Below, one piece after another: positions 45,090 to 57,300 of a stretch of DNA of 64,000 nt. The notes under the pieces were generated by a model. It made no database searches. It was not told where the DNA came from and was given only the letters and a program-made list of their open reading frames with translations. The DNA comes from Takakia lepidozioides. Lineage: Eukaryota; Streptophyta; Takakiopsida; Takakiales; Takakiaceae. A program made the translations under genes and the position numbers. The first letter of the stretch is position 1; every line of letters starts with the position of its first letter. The stretch covers positions 40,982,001 to 41,046,000 of the forward strand of contig CM060733.1 of NCBI GenBank assembly GCA_030704615.1, given 5' to 3'.

Positions 45090-48000
45090 AATGAAGGTGC
45101 CAATGCAAATTGCAAGAAAGTGATATTTGTGAAGGGCACGTGGTTTCCAGCGCATTTTAATCTCGCTGTCTCGGATGGCCTCCGTGCGTGGACCTTCGAT
45201 GGTATTGTTGCAGGCTACCTTCACCCCTTTTTTCCTTTCCAAATGGTCTAGTGAAAGTCACCTGATGCGCTTTGGAACAAAACTTGATTGTGTGTACTCA
45301 CAAGTTTGAGGTCTTGCGCTTGAACAGATTGCGCACTCTTTTGGCTATTGACCTTGTGCTGTGTAACCTCCTCTTGTGTGGAAAACAGGCCGCCTAGCTC
45401 TCTACTGCCGATTGTGCCATTTGCATTCGCAGTACTGGTTAAACCACGACTGTGATATTCAGGGCAGTCACATGAGATAGATGGATATGTGACCTTCCTT
45501 TGAATTTTGGCCCAACGAGCAGAGTCCACTGGATGGATATAACCCTAGGATTGGAACCCACCAGGGTCTGATACTCATGGAAAGTAATAGCCCTATCTAT
45601 CTACCTACAGACCACGTTTGAAAATTGCATCCATCAATGTCGAGACATGTACTGGCATGGCCTCAATCATAATATGCAAATATATTGCCATCAGAGACAG
45701 AGGGGGGGAGAAAGTTGGAGGGATGGAGAGAATGCTGAGGTGCAAGTCACTTGCCACCTTCAAGGAATCCAAGGTCTTGGTTGGTGGGGACTGGCATTAA
45801 GAGGATTATGCCTGGACTGTGGGTGGTGGGAAGGTTCCGAGAAGTTTATGGAGGCTCGGGCAGAGAAGTGGGATAAATCAGTGGGCTGGGTGATGGAGAA
45901 GATGCAGCATTATCTCAGTCAGCAACGACCAGACTCCGAGTACTCCATTTCTGTTGGTGATGACAAAAAGGTACTCCGCAGCAGACATTTGGAATTTGCA
46001 GTAGGAGTGCTATATTAACGTAATCTTCTGGATAATGCTGTCAACGCCATCCCTCAGATCCCACTCAGTCAACCCTGTGGTGAGATTGTGATGATCTGAG
46101 CGGGAGGTCTTTGGCTGGGTTTCATAAGCCCTTGTCGGTCAGCATGCCGCAACTGCCTTCTGCCCCAATGGTCTATCTCTTTCATTTCATTTTGAAACCC
46201 TACATGTAATTTCTTCATAGACAATGGCATATCCATTTCTGCCTAGTTCAATTCAATTCTTTGAGCTGACAACATAAGCCCATATGGATGTATATGGTAC
46301 TTCCACCACCCCAAGGAACAATTGTGTCCAGATCCTTAAACCCTCCTGGCGGTTCAATTACTTTGCATAGAATTTGAAGATCTCATTTGGGGCTGTGTCC
46401 CACAATTTCACATGATTGGTTCAAAATGTGATTTAAGATGATCTTTGAAAAGCAATCTAATAGTGTCCATGGAAATGTGGGTGTGAAAAGTGCAGTTGTC
46501 ATTTGGAATACCTGACAAGGATGAGAAGATGGTCCTCACTCCCAAGTTGCCCTTGCAGCGGGCCCCAGATGCTGGGGCCATCACACACGGATTGCTGGAG
46601 TTTCTACTGGCAGCAAATTGTGAGATCAGTGTAGGTACTTGTGATCAGATTTCAATTTCGACGTCCATATACATGTGCATGGTAATGGTACACATTTCTG
46701 CCAAGTCACCAGTAGAGCTGTGACAATTGCAGTTAGATTTTAAATTATTCCAGACAGACTATGAAGCTCATTGCATGCTACAATCAGCCATGTGAAGTTT
46801 GAAGTTCCAAGGTGAGATTAATCCTGGTCATTCACTCGTTAAGAGGTTACTAACTGACTCAGTGAAGTCACCCAGTGACAGCTTTTTCACTTCATGTTGA
46901 GCACCAAATGATTGGGACCTATATATAAATGGGCTACGTTCTGAATGATGAATGGATCCATTGTTACCTTCTTTGGGGTTGCAGGATGTAGTGGTGAAAA
47001 AGTCCCGGAATCTTGATCGCATGACGCAAGAGGTGGAATATTGTCGGGCACAATGTGAGCGGTTCAAGAATGAGAAAGTCCAATTTGAAGAGGATATTGT
47101 CAAGAAGGTGAACAAAATTCATTTGTTGGGTCCTGACCTCAACGGCAGGCTCTTCACAGGTTGTCCGAGTATTTCTTAAAAAAGGGACTAAATTTGTCGA
47201 CCGGAAATAACTGTTACAAGGACTGATTCTGGATTGTGAATTTCAATTCCAATTTTTCAAGGTCTTTCTGCTGTTTCCTTGCTTACCGCAATTAACTGCC
47301 GAGGGCCAATTGTGTAAGTTTGTGAATGACATACTCAACACTGTTTGACATGGGATCTGCTTCCAGTCTCTCAGATATTACACACATATGTATAACCAGT
47401 TAGATTGAACCTCACGGGTGTTGTTGGCAGTGGTGATGCTCTAGCAGTTCCATATTTGCAATGCAGTCACTGAAGTTGTGGGCATCTGTGTAGTGAGTGA
47501 ACTTTATATTCACAACTATACCTGGGACTAACCTGCTTTACATTCTAAATACTAGACCATTCAGTGGACAGGCCTGCTTGTCCTTGCTTTGTCCACTAGA
47601 GAAGGTTAGCTCTCAAGAGAGAGAAGGACCAACATTTGAATGTTGTCACTTGTGTTTGTGCTTGGCCTATGTTGGCACTTACAATTAACTCAGTTCTATG
47701 TTCTGTTTAGTTTGTTGCAGTGCTTAATACCAAGAAGGCTACGCTGAGAGAACTACGGGACCAGTTGGCCCGACGGGCCACTTCCAGTCCAACTGCAAAA
47801 CCAAGAAAGGAGGAAGCCGAGTCTGAGGAAGGGACAGAGAGCTTGGATGAAGAAGATGAGAGCGACATTGGAAATGAGGGAGCTCATGGAGGGGAGGCCA
47901 CCTCGCATCTTTCCTGTGGGAACAGGGTTGGTACTGACCTTACAAGTGCCTCTGAACAAGGGAGTGGGACAAATGTGGATCATGGAGATGACAGAGCTGA

Positions 48001-48232
48001 TATGGACCAAACTTTACACAAGAAGGATGTGGAAACGAGGGGATTAGATAATGTACTGACAGATGTCACACAACACTCGGAAGAATCGAAATTGAAAAGC
48101 AAGGTTGGGGTGAGTCTTGCACCCAAGAACATTGGTGTGATGGCAGAGGCGGGGCCTACCCTTAATGCTGCTGCTGCCCTTCTTGGTGGATCTGGTTATA
48201 CAAGTGCCCCCCGAAAACGGCGTCGCATGTGA
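45048..48232 (+). CDS. XRCC4: XRCC4, DNA non-homologous end-joining factor, five exons, 356 residues
   Basis: Exons 45048-45201, 45834-45970, 46496-46630, 46985-47107 and 47711-48232 join in consistent phase (1,0,0,0). ATG 45048 starts MAGGDNITCVRL. The head domain (residues 1-140) keeps family patterns such as GTWFPAHFNLAVSDGLRAWT and ITHGLLEFLLAAN. The coiled-coil stalk (about 143-205) has LDRMTQEVEYCRAQCERF.. and, across the exon 4/5 junction, KKFVAVLNTKKATLRELRDQL, the most typical XRCC4 stretch and the ligase IV-binding region. The tail (205-356) is acidic and disordered and ends in RKRRRM, a likely nuclear signal. XRCC4 dimers hold DNA ligase IV and XLF at double-strand breaks in the nucleus. 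The length is near the human protein's 336 residues. Donors GTATTG, GTACTC, GTAGGT and GTGAAC are acceptable. Confidence 0.9.
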
Positions 48233-48950
48233 TAATACACATGCATTATCTCACTCTTTAGATCCTCATTGCTTCCAATGCTTAGGTCATTAGCGACTGA
48301 GACAATATCTGAACAGGTGTAGCTGAACTTGTATGAAGTCATTCCAAATAATGCAGCGCTCAAGATTGTATTGATGTACAGTTTAGAGGAAGAGTCTCTA
48401 TCATTAGATACCGGGGCTGTATCGACTGGCAGTCTGACCGTCCATGGGCTCCACTTGTATAATCTGCTCTTGCTGGAAAGCACAGGGCGGAGGAGCCTCG
48501 TTAACTGGGGCATGGAATGGGAGGGAGGGAGGGACCTAAATACCAAAACAAAAGGATGCATCAGAACTGAAGAGTTGTGTGAAGGAAAGGCCACAAAATG
48601 CGTCGCAAAGGTGAGTGCAGTGAGAGACAGCCGCCTCCACATTCCTTCGCTTTGTTTTTCCCTCGCGCTCGCGACTTGGAGCTTGAACCGACTTGGACGA
48701 CTGGGATGTACGTGGACGCGATCGCCGACGGGTTCAATGAACGGAGCGCAATGTTGCGTCACGTTCATGCACCTGCGCATCGGAGTTATCGTTGTGTTGG
48801 TCGCTGCCGACGAAAGTGTGTGCTGATGTGGACGTTGCGATGCCGTCCGTTAGCGAGATTCTGTGTGGCGAGCCTGGACTATAATTTTAATACGCGGAAG
48901 GAATATCAGCAAAGTAGACGTAAGGACTAACGACCTGGCAAAAAATTCTT
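48233..48950. other. XRCC4 3' flank
   Basis: Frames at 48329-48930 on plus and 48196-48780 on minus overlap each other and lack any domain or splice support. No gene is called. Confidence 0.5.
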
Positions 48951-48964
48951 AGTGTATTCGGAGA

Positions 48965-49445
48965 GCACCTTAGAGTATGTCCAGCGGTGCAAGCCAAAAT
49001 GCCCTGCCAAATGCACTCTACCGGCCCGTTTGGCGGGGCTGACTTCCAAGATGGCGGAGGAATAGTAAAAAACCCCTGCCGTGCAAGCCTGGTGCCTCGC
49101 TACCTTGGCCTTGCTGGGCAGGTTTGCGCCCGCCTTGCTCCGATGGCATATGTACTTGGGCTATAGAGAGCATGGCAAAGTCGCGGATTAAATGAGGGTT
49201 GCAGACACGTGTAGTTAGGAAAGGCATTCCAACATCTGGCGGGCCAGTTTGGAGCCCGCCAGATATGCCCAAATGTGGCGGGGCAAATGCCAATTTGAGC
49301 GGCCCCGCAACAAATATATTGGCGGTATTGCACCGTTGGGGTTTAGCTTGGGTCCCGCCCTTCATGGCGGGACTAGATTGGCGCCGGCCAGTTTTTAGGC
49401 TTTTTTGCGCCTGAAAAGGAGGAGCTGGAACTTCCGAATGCATTA
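48965..49445. repeat. GC-rich segment with many GGCGGG/CCCGCC motifs and a 10-bp-stem hairpin
   Basis: GGCGGGGC, TGGCGGGC and their complements occur about ten times in 480 bp, unlike flanking DNA. At 49234-49264 ATCTGGCGGG and CCCGCCAGAT form a perfect 10-bp stem around an 11-base loop. This may be the inside of a MITE or other non-autonomous transposon; borders are not resolved. Confidence 0.55.
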
Positions 49446-49675
49446 CCCGGCCTAAAGAAACAGCAAAAAGTTTATTTAAGTCTGTCCGGCTCAGATTTAA
49501 TCTATGGACGGTGTAGATTGGTGAATATTGAGGAGCAACCTTACGAACTGTAAGGTGCCTCGAGAGGAGGAACCGTACGACGTGCCATCAGTAAAATTCT
49601 GTCGCCTAAGAGCATCTCCTGCAGCACTGCAAATACACCCAATTTTTACCTATCATCGCCACCATCCGATCTCCA

Positions 49676-50176
49676 GTAGCCATATCGCACATGTATATAT
49701 GTAGCCATATATAGTAGCCATATTGCAGCGTCTGATCGCCATATCGCACATGTATATATGTAGCCATATATGTAGCCATATATAGTAGCCATATATTGTA
49801 GCCATATCGCAGCGTCTGATCGCCATATCGCACATGTATATAGTAGCCATATATAGTAGCCATATTGCAGCGTCTGATCGCCATATCGCACATATATATA
49901 TGTAGCCATATATAGTAACCATATATAGTAGCCATATCGCAGCGTCTGATCGCCATATCGCACATGTATATAGTAGCCATATTGCAGCGTCTGATCGCCA
50001 TATCGCACATGTATATATGTAGCCATATATGTAGCCATATATAGTAACCATATATAGTAGCCATATTGCAGCGTCTGATCGCCATATCGCACATGTATAT
50101 ATGTAGCCATATATGTAGCCATATATAGTAACCATATATAGTAGCCATATTGCAGCGTCTGATCGCCATATCGCAC
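49676..50176. repeat. Tandem array of GTAGCCATATATA / GCGTCTGATCGCCATATCGCAC modules
   Basis: Two short modules alternate: 1-4 copies of about 15 bp (TATATGTAGCCATATATAG) and one copy of TGCAGCGTCTGATCGCCATA plus TCGCACATG. The higher-order unit recurs about seven times in 500 bp with varied numbers of the short module. All three minus-strand frames stay open for about 190-236 codons because the repeat lacks stops on that strand. I treat these as repeat-driven, not genes. Confidence 0.9.
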
Positions 50177-50792
50177 AATATGTTGCATACTTGTAGCGGG
50201 GTGGATCATTGTAGTTGCCGCCACCTCTGCAAATACATTTGGCCACATCCACGCCAAGGCACAAACGAAAAACAAGGGCTGGTCGGAACCGGCTACCGGC
50301 TCGGCTACCGTCTCGTGCCGGGCGCTCATTCCAAGCACGTACAAATATGTGAGCAAGTCTGCCCCTTCTCTCTTTCTCTCTCGTGCACTTGTCTCACCTA
50401 GATTATTCCTGTTTACTCTTTTTCTTACATCTTCGCCTCTGGTACAAGCTTGTCGGACGGGAAGGAGTCACAGTTAAGCTCCTCTCCTTGTCTCGGATAG
50501 ACGGGTGGTACTATGACGAATCAACCGATCCAGATGATCTAGTACTTACACCTAGTTTTTCAGTGGTTTCCCCATCAGTACTGCATTAAGTGCTCGAGAG
50601 GTGCTCGAGTTCCTCCAACCCATCCCTTCTCTTAAAAACAGTCAAATCTAGAGCTTTTGTAGCTCCTTCCTATGATATTAGGTGTCGAGATACGATCTGG
50701 GACAGGCACTCTCTCTACAAGTCTCTGCATAGCTTTGAATTTCTGAACTAAATATACGGGCGACATTGGATGTATGAAGGCTTAGCTCGCCA

Positions 50793-51148
50793 CTCGGGAC
50801 TTTGGTAGCTCGGTCTTTATAAAGCAGTTCAGTATCGACACTTAGCCTGGTTGTATGACCAGCTCCACAGGCTCCCTACCTCCCTCTGTCTTTCTTATGC
50901 ACGGCTTTTACGCACACAAACAGCTAATTCTAACAAATTCTAGCACTTCAATTTTGTACGTGAATTTAAGCTCGGGACTTTGGTAGCTCGGTCTTTATAA
51001 AGCAGTTCAGTATCGACACTTAGCCTGGTTGTATGACCAGCTCCACAGGCTCCCTACCTCCCTCTGTCTTTCTTATGCACGGCTTTTACGCACACAAACA
51101 GCTAATTCTAACAAATTCTAGCACTTAAATTTTGTACGTGAATTTAAG
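50793..51148 (+). repeat. 178-bp perfect-like tandem duplication containing a TATA box
   Basis: 50793-50970 and 50971-51148 are almost identical; I see one difference, TTCAATTT versus TTAAATTT. Each copy carries TTTATAAAGCAG (TATAAA at 50818-50823 and 50996-51001). The pair lies 57 bp upstream of the first SULTR ATG. Confidence 0.92.
50996..51001 (+). promoter_or_regulatory. TATA-box candidate of the SULTR gene (second copy)
   Basis: TATAAA within CTTTATAAAGCAG; the identical site at 50818-50823 lies 178 bases upstream. With an initiation site about 30 bases downstream, the leader to ATG 51205 would be about 175 bases. This is inference from position only. Confidence 0.5.
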
Positions 51149-51204
51149 CTCGGTAAATATTATAATTAGTCCCTGGAGAGCTGCATGTGCTTTGGTACCT
51201 GTAG

Positions 51205-51345
51205 ATGAGTTCACCATACCGGATTCCAGGCTACTTCAGCCCACAAGCCGACACGACTCGACGACATGATTACACGAAAGAATATGAGGATGATGAGACC
51301 ACGGACAAAGTTCAAATTATAGTACCGTCCCCCCAGACTCTCAAG
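51205..51345 (+). other. SULTR first coding exon, version 1a (47 codons)
   Basis: [14 protein letters not shown]..; ends with CTCAAG|GTACAT in phase 0. The ATG is itself preceded by TGTAG. It is a paralogue of exon 1b. Confidence 0.75.
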
Positions 51346-54300
51346 GTACATACGGATTCCAGATGAGGCTCCAAAGATGGTCAGTATTGATGTGAATTTT
51401 ATCTAGATCATGTCAATCGCGTAGTCCAACCATCCTGTCTGTACTATCTCCCAGTATCAACTTTAATTTCTAGTTTTATGTTTTCTGGCAGATGAGTTCT
51501 CCATATGGAAGTCCAGGCTACTTCAGCCCACCATCCGACATGATCACTCACATGAAAGATTCTGAGGATAATGTCACCCACAAAGTTCAAGTACCTCCTC
51601 CCCTCACTGTCAAGGTCAGTATGTATAGTCAACTAATACTATTGTAGTCGTTTCACCATCTACCGTGCATCTGATCAAATAATGTCATTGCATTATGTAC
51701 AAGTACATGCATCTCTATCAATTGCATATATATATATGTATGATGGATTTACTGGTGCTTCTTCGTAGAAATTTGGGTACGGGTCCTCGAGGGGTCCTCG
51801 CATCTTAGAAAGAGCAATCTTGAAACCATTACCTTTCTCAAGCTGTACAAGCGTGTCTAAGAACTGCGAGAATTCTCCATATGGTGTCCAGACATCTTTT
51901 CACCCCTAGGAACCTAAATTTCCTACTACACCTGTACACAGTAGCAAGTGTGCACCGAATTCGACCTTGAGGCGCAATGACATTTGAGTGTTTGATCCGC
52001 TCGAGCTGCATTTCCTGAAAGCAAGTCTCTCAGCTAGAACTCTTAAGGACCACAAACCATTGATTTGAGGGTAGATTAAGGGCCGTCATTCTGAAAATGA
52101 GACTGATGTTTTCTCCTCCGTCACATGATGTTAAGTCCTGGTCAAGCTCGGGGAAGAATTTCCAAGCTGGTCATGTTACCCTGGAGACACCGTGATTGTA
52201 ACCTCTTGGAAGCGGAGATCTATCTCTAGCGCTGTGTGATTAATTATGTATATCCTAGGTCTGCTCAGATTTCTCAGCTGGTGTTTGAATGACTATGCAA
52301 TTTCTTGAAGTGCAGGAGGACCTGAAGGAACTGTTGGAGTACCCCAGGAACTTGCTGTTCAGTGAAGACGATCCCTTCATAAATTACCGCGGACAGTCCT
52401 TGCCAATGAAGCTGAAGCTGGCGTTCCTCTACATTTTCCCAATATCTGGATGGCTGGTCCAATCTTATAAGAAAGAATATCTTAAGGGTGATATTATCGC
52501 TGGCATCACTATTGCAAGTCTCGCAGTCCCGCAGGTGAGTAGCACGGGTGCACGTATTTCAAATTTACCATTGATACAATATAGGCCACGGGTCTTCTTC
52601 CTGCCGCTTGTTCAAAGCTGTGTTTGAATCAAGTTTTACATGGATGTTGCTAGACGTCCAAGTCAAATTGGTTTTGATATGGAATGGCAGGACCTGGGCT
52701 ATGCGAACTTGGCGCACCTCCCCCCCGTTATTGGCCTCTGTAAGTTCAATCATCTACTTTGCTGCACGTTGCCATGCATTTTAATTCTTCCCGATAATAT
52801 GTGGTGCCCATATCAGACAAAACCCTACCCAGGTAGACGAAGAGACAAGGCCTGATGTCTCCCTCGAGGAGAGTCTTGTATATTATGCTTAATCGATATT
52901 GTGCACGCTTTGCCTTTAAAGATGCAGTCACCGATCTTCATGATTTTAATATCAGGTGCTAGCGTTCTTGCAAGATTGCAGTGCTCATATAAATTGAATG
53001 GAATTGAGTAGTTTATCATGAGTCGCGTCTTCAATATATTTGTCGAGAAGAACTGGGAGGCAGGTGTTTCACTGGGCATGGACCAGGATTACAGATGAGC
53101 TCCCTGTCATATTTGAAAGTTCTCGTCTGATCTCTGATGTATGATACGTCTCGCACCGTGTACAGATTCAAGCTTCGTCCCCCCTTTGATCTACTCGTTA
53201 CTGGGATCCTCAAAGGACATTGCGATCGGCCCCGTGGCAGTGGTGTCCTTGCTAATGGGATCGTTGTTAAGAGAGCATGTGGACCCGGTCACCGATCCCG
53301 ACAATTATCTTTACTTCGCTTTCGCCACCACCTTCTTTGTTGGTATCATCCAACTGGGGATGGGAATTTGCAGGTACCACTTGGGCACAAGTTCCAACTC
53401 CTATTTACCGCCTTTCACGTGTCTCCAGGTCACATTGCTGTAACAAAAACGTAAGACTGGCGAGATATTTGACAAAGACAAGTGTGAGAAGATGCATGAG
53501 AGGTTGGAGAGAGATTATAAGGACATGTTTCCCTTTGGCTTTGAAATGACCTTTGACGTCAAAGTTTCCATGATGGAGCTCGCTCCAAGGGACATGGTGT
53601 ACAGGCCCCTTAATCTTAAGCATAAAGACGAAGTGAAAGCGCGTCTGTTTAACCTTTCGTCCTGTGGGACACAGCAATGAGATCTATTGCACAAGGTTCC
53701 AGAAACCACGCCAAACGACCTTCCGAGAAGACACGTACACTTCATATGTCATGTATTAACTAGGCTGCCATATATTTTAGCACATCGGATTCTCACAAGC
53801 TGGACTCTACCATGGGCTAGGAATCTTTAAGAAACACATCGGACTAAGTTATATGTTCCGGGCCTGATCTTGAAGAGGGAGTCTAGAGAGACAGAAAATT
53901 CTGGTAAGAAATGTTTTTGGCTGGATTGCAGATTAGGCTTTGTGATTGACTTCCTGAGTCACTCTGTGGTGGTGGGGTTCATGGGAGGAGCTGCCATCAC
54001 CATTTCCCTCCAGCAACTAAAGGGCTTGTTGGGCTACGATTGCCAGCGCTTGAACCAATACGTAACAAAACCAGGTGGACCTGAAACATGGCGTAAATGC
54101 AGTTTCACAACACACACAGATGTAGTCAGTGTTATGAAGAGCGTCTTCACCCAAACTGATCAGGTACGTGCCCACAAGCGGTGTTTCTTTTACATATGTG
54201 AACTTAGACCTGTGGAAATGGCATCTTTTGCTATATATCGCAGCTATTGAGCCTAGGTTTGATATTTATCAACAAGCACTCAGTACGTATATGTATACAT

Positions 54301-57300
54301 ACTGCACCTAATATCGCAGGAGATGATCCGTGACATATATGTCGGCCAGCACGGCGATCAATTGCATTCTCACCGAATTGAGTCCGTCCTGCGTTCAGAT
54401 GATCCATAGTCTAAGACAGGTCGAAGGGGCTGACCACTTTCATATATTAATGTTCAGGATATATATCAGCTCGCTACTTACGGGTGACAAGACTAGTTAA
54501 GACTGATATATTTACAGCACCTGGGATGTAAGAGCAAAGAGTAGCAATTAGAGTATGTGGCCCAGGTGAAAACATTTATGTACATGATCACGTTGTTCAA
54601 AGAGAACCGTCCGAAAATTAATGTCTTGTCCTCTCTAACTATATTGTACTTACTCTGGATACCCAGCTTCGATGTGTACTCCCCTCCACCCTCGCTTGAA
54701 CACGGTGTGCTTGGGACATGTAAAGCTCAAGCTAATTGCAGGGGGATGCCGTTGAACTGAGTGAAAGGGATAGATGTCGGAAATGTCACACTAAGATTGG
54801 GCACCGGGGACTTGGGGCCGTTGAAATCGTCGTATGACTTCCCGGATCTACGATGGCTGCCGCCTGCGAGGGGTAATGTCCTGTAAAATTTGTGAGCTCA
54901 ATTGATGGTAAAGAAGCAAAGCTTGATTAGGGCACCTTGTCTTGCCTGTTCAGTTCAATTACAGGCCATTCCTGATCGGGCTCTTCTTCTTGGCATTCAT
55001 CTTGGCTACACGATTCCTCGTAAGTACCAGGCTCCCTGAGCCCGGGACCTCTCAATCTGGACCACATTGCATCGAAATGTTCTTTCAATGTTCAGATACT
55101 ATTGGCTGCTACGTGGATGTTATTCAGCTGCAGATACTATTGCCTGTCATATCAAGCTTCTTAAGGACAGTCTACTTGGACAAACTAATGTGAACTCAAG
55201 TTTATTATAATTCTGGCAGGCAACTAGAAGGAAAAAATTATTCTGGGCGGCTGCCACAGGTCCTTTGCTCAGCATCATCGTTGCTACCGCCTTCGTCGGC
55301 CTCACTCACATGGACAATCTTGACCGAAACGGCCCTAGGGCTGTTAATGTTGTAAGGATCCACCTTCGACCCGTGTATTCTCTCTCTCCCTGTCTCTCTT
55401 CAATTGTGTTGCACTAGATTTCAATGCCCTGTCCAATCTCATGAATCCCATCATAAGAAATTCCTCCTAGCTTTTAAATTATAAATTTTTCCACATGCTC
55501 AACTGAGTTTTATGATGGGGAGGTTGTAGTCTAACATTGTTTCTTGATCTGGACAAGTATCCTGATTTGAATTTCTGAGGAAAATTTCCGGGTGCAGGTG
55601 GGCCAAATCAAAAGCGGGATCAATCCTAGTTCACTCGGACATATCATGCAATTCTTGAAAACAAACCCTCATCACGTTAAGAATGCTGCAAAGGTGGCAG
55701 TGGTAACGGCCCTCATTGCCTTGCTAGTGAGTCTTCTTTCACGAGCTTGAGAATTTTCTTCTGGACTGTGGTGGCCATTGGAGAGATTAAGATGTAACTT
55801 GTGAGGATAAATTCTAAGTAAGTAGACCTAAGCTCCCGAACCCTTGCAAAATGTACCTAGACATTTTCTATATATCAAACGTCCAAGGATGTGGAAACAA
55901 GGAGTGGTCCAGTAGAGGTATCTAGTCAGGTTGTGCAACTTGAGATTACTTACGGTACTTTTGTACTTCGTACATAACTTGGTGTGCATATTTTCTGCTT
56001 GGTATAGTATACCTGTCCAGACTCCATAGTTGCATCTCCAGGCTTCATAATCCATGCGGGTGAACTGTGAAATCAAAGACCACTGAGCGTTCTTCTTTTA
56101 AATGCTCTACATTAAATTCTGACGTATAGGAAGCAGTGGCGATAGCTCGAACATTTGCAGCAATAAAGTGCTACAATATCAACGGCAACAAAGAGATGGT
56201 GGCCTCTGGTGCTATGAATCTCTTCGGCTCCATGACCTCTTGCTATGTTACCACTGGTATGCCTTGAATCGCGCCTCAAGGTCTAAGGCTGGGTTTAATA
56301 CGCATTTCAATTCTCTCTAGGCATGCCTTTTTGGAACTAGAGCACAGTATCGCTTGTATATAGATATGATTTATATACGAAGTTGTTCTGTTTCCTGTTC
56401 TTACTAAGTAGCGCCACAGGGGGAATACTTTAGATTCGGACCGTGAGTGCTATGATTCATCCATATGCAGGCCTTTAACTTCCAATTCCCGCACAGCCGT
56501 ATTTTAACTCTAGGGAAAGGCGTGGTAGGACTGATGCCAATCCACTGCAGCTGTGAAAACGGCCATGAGGTCCCACCGTAAGAGTACTCATGACCATATT
56601 ACAGCTTTATTGGCTGGATTCAGCCCGACTGTTCTCTTTCTTTCCATGTTTATAATCTAGAAGTCTCCCTCTGACCATTTTTAACAAATTTTCAATGGCA
56701 TAAAATGACAGGTTCGTTTTCTCGGTCAGCGGTCAACTTCAGTGCCGGAGTCAGCACCCTTCTGTCCAATATTGTGATGTCTGTGATGGTGTTGATCACG
56801 CTCAACTTTGCCGGGATACTGTTCCGCCATCTTCCAACTGTAGGACACACTATACTGAATATTTTTAGTTTAAGAATAAAACTCATATTCCAGGCTTTTG
56901 AAGATGTCCCAATACATGTCATGAGAGAGAATAAGAGCTGTTCAAACTATAAAGGGGCCGCATGTGCAACTGCCCCTGCTCGCCCTACTAGATAATTGAG
57001 GTTTTTCTCTAGCTGTCGCTGAACTTCCAGTAGCTTGATTCAAGTCTGCTGCACTTGGAGTAGCTTGATTTCCTCCCAGCTGCCCAGGGTAACTTTATTT
57101 AAATCCATGCTGGTGCCTTCATACATATCTAGAATCTTTGTCGCGTTAAAGTATTTAATCTGAAGCCGTACAAACTTGTGTTAACTAGCACATTCTCTCC
57201 TGTTCTAAGTTGCGGGATCATATAATCTGCTGGTGCCTCATGGCTGATCTACCCTTTAAGTTGCTCAAGAACCTTTCTTTTCCTTAATAGGCTAGTATCT

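Noticed and set aside
48196-48780. 194-codon minus-strand frame overlapping the XRCC4 end
   Set aside because: It overlaps the conserved XRCC4 frame and its 3' UTR, and has no domain or splice support.
48329-48930. Plus-strand frames of 165 and 110 codons
   Set aside because: Overlapping frames of low-complexity composition with no recognised family; nothing supports a gene.
48969-49650. Terminal inverted repeats around the GGCGGG cluster
   Set aside because: The similar words near 48969 and 49611 (GAGTATGTCCAGC, GAGCATCTCCTGC) are in the same orientation, so they are not inverted ends.
49676-50176. Possible CRISPR array
   Set aside because: Spacers are themselves repetitive, unit lengths vary, there are no cas genes, and the DNA is from a plant nucleus.
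49606-50356. Three overlapping minus-strand frames of 190-236 codons
   Set aside because: They follow the tandem array exactly, in all three frames, with no unique protein sequence.
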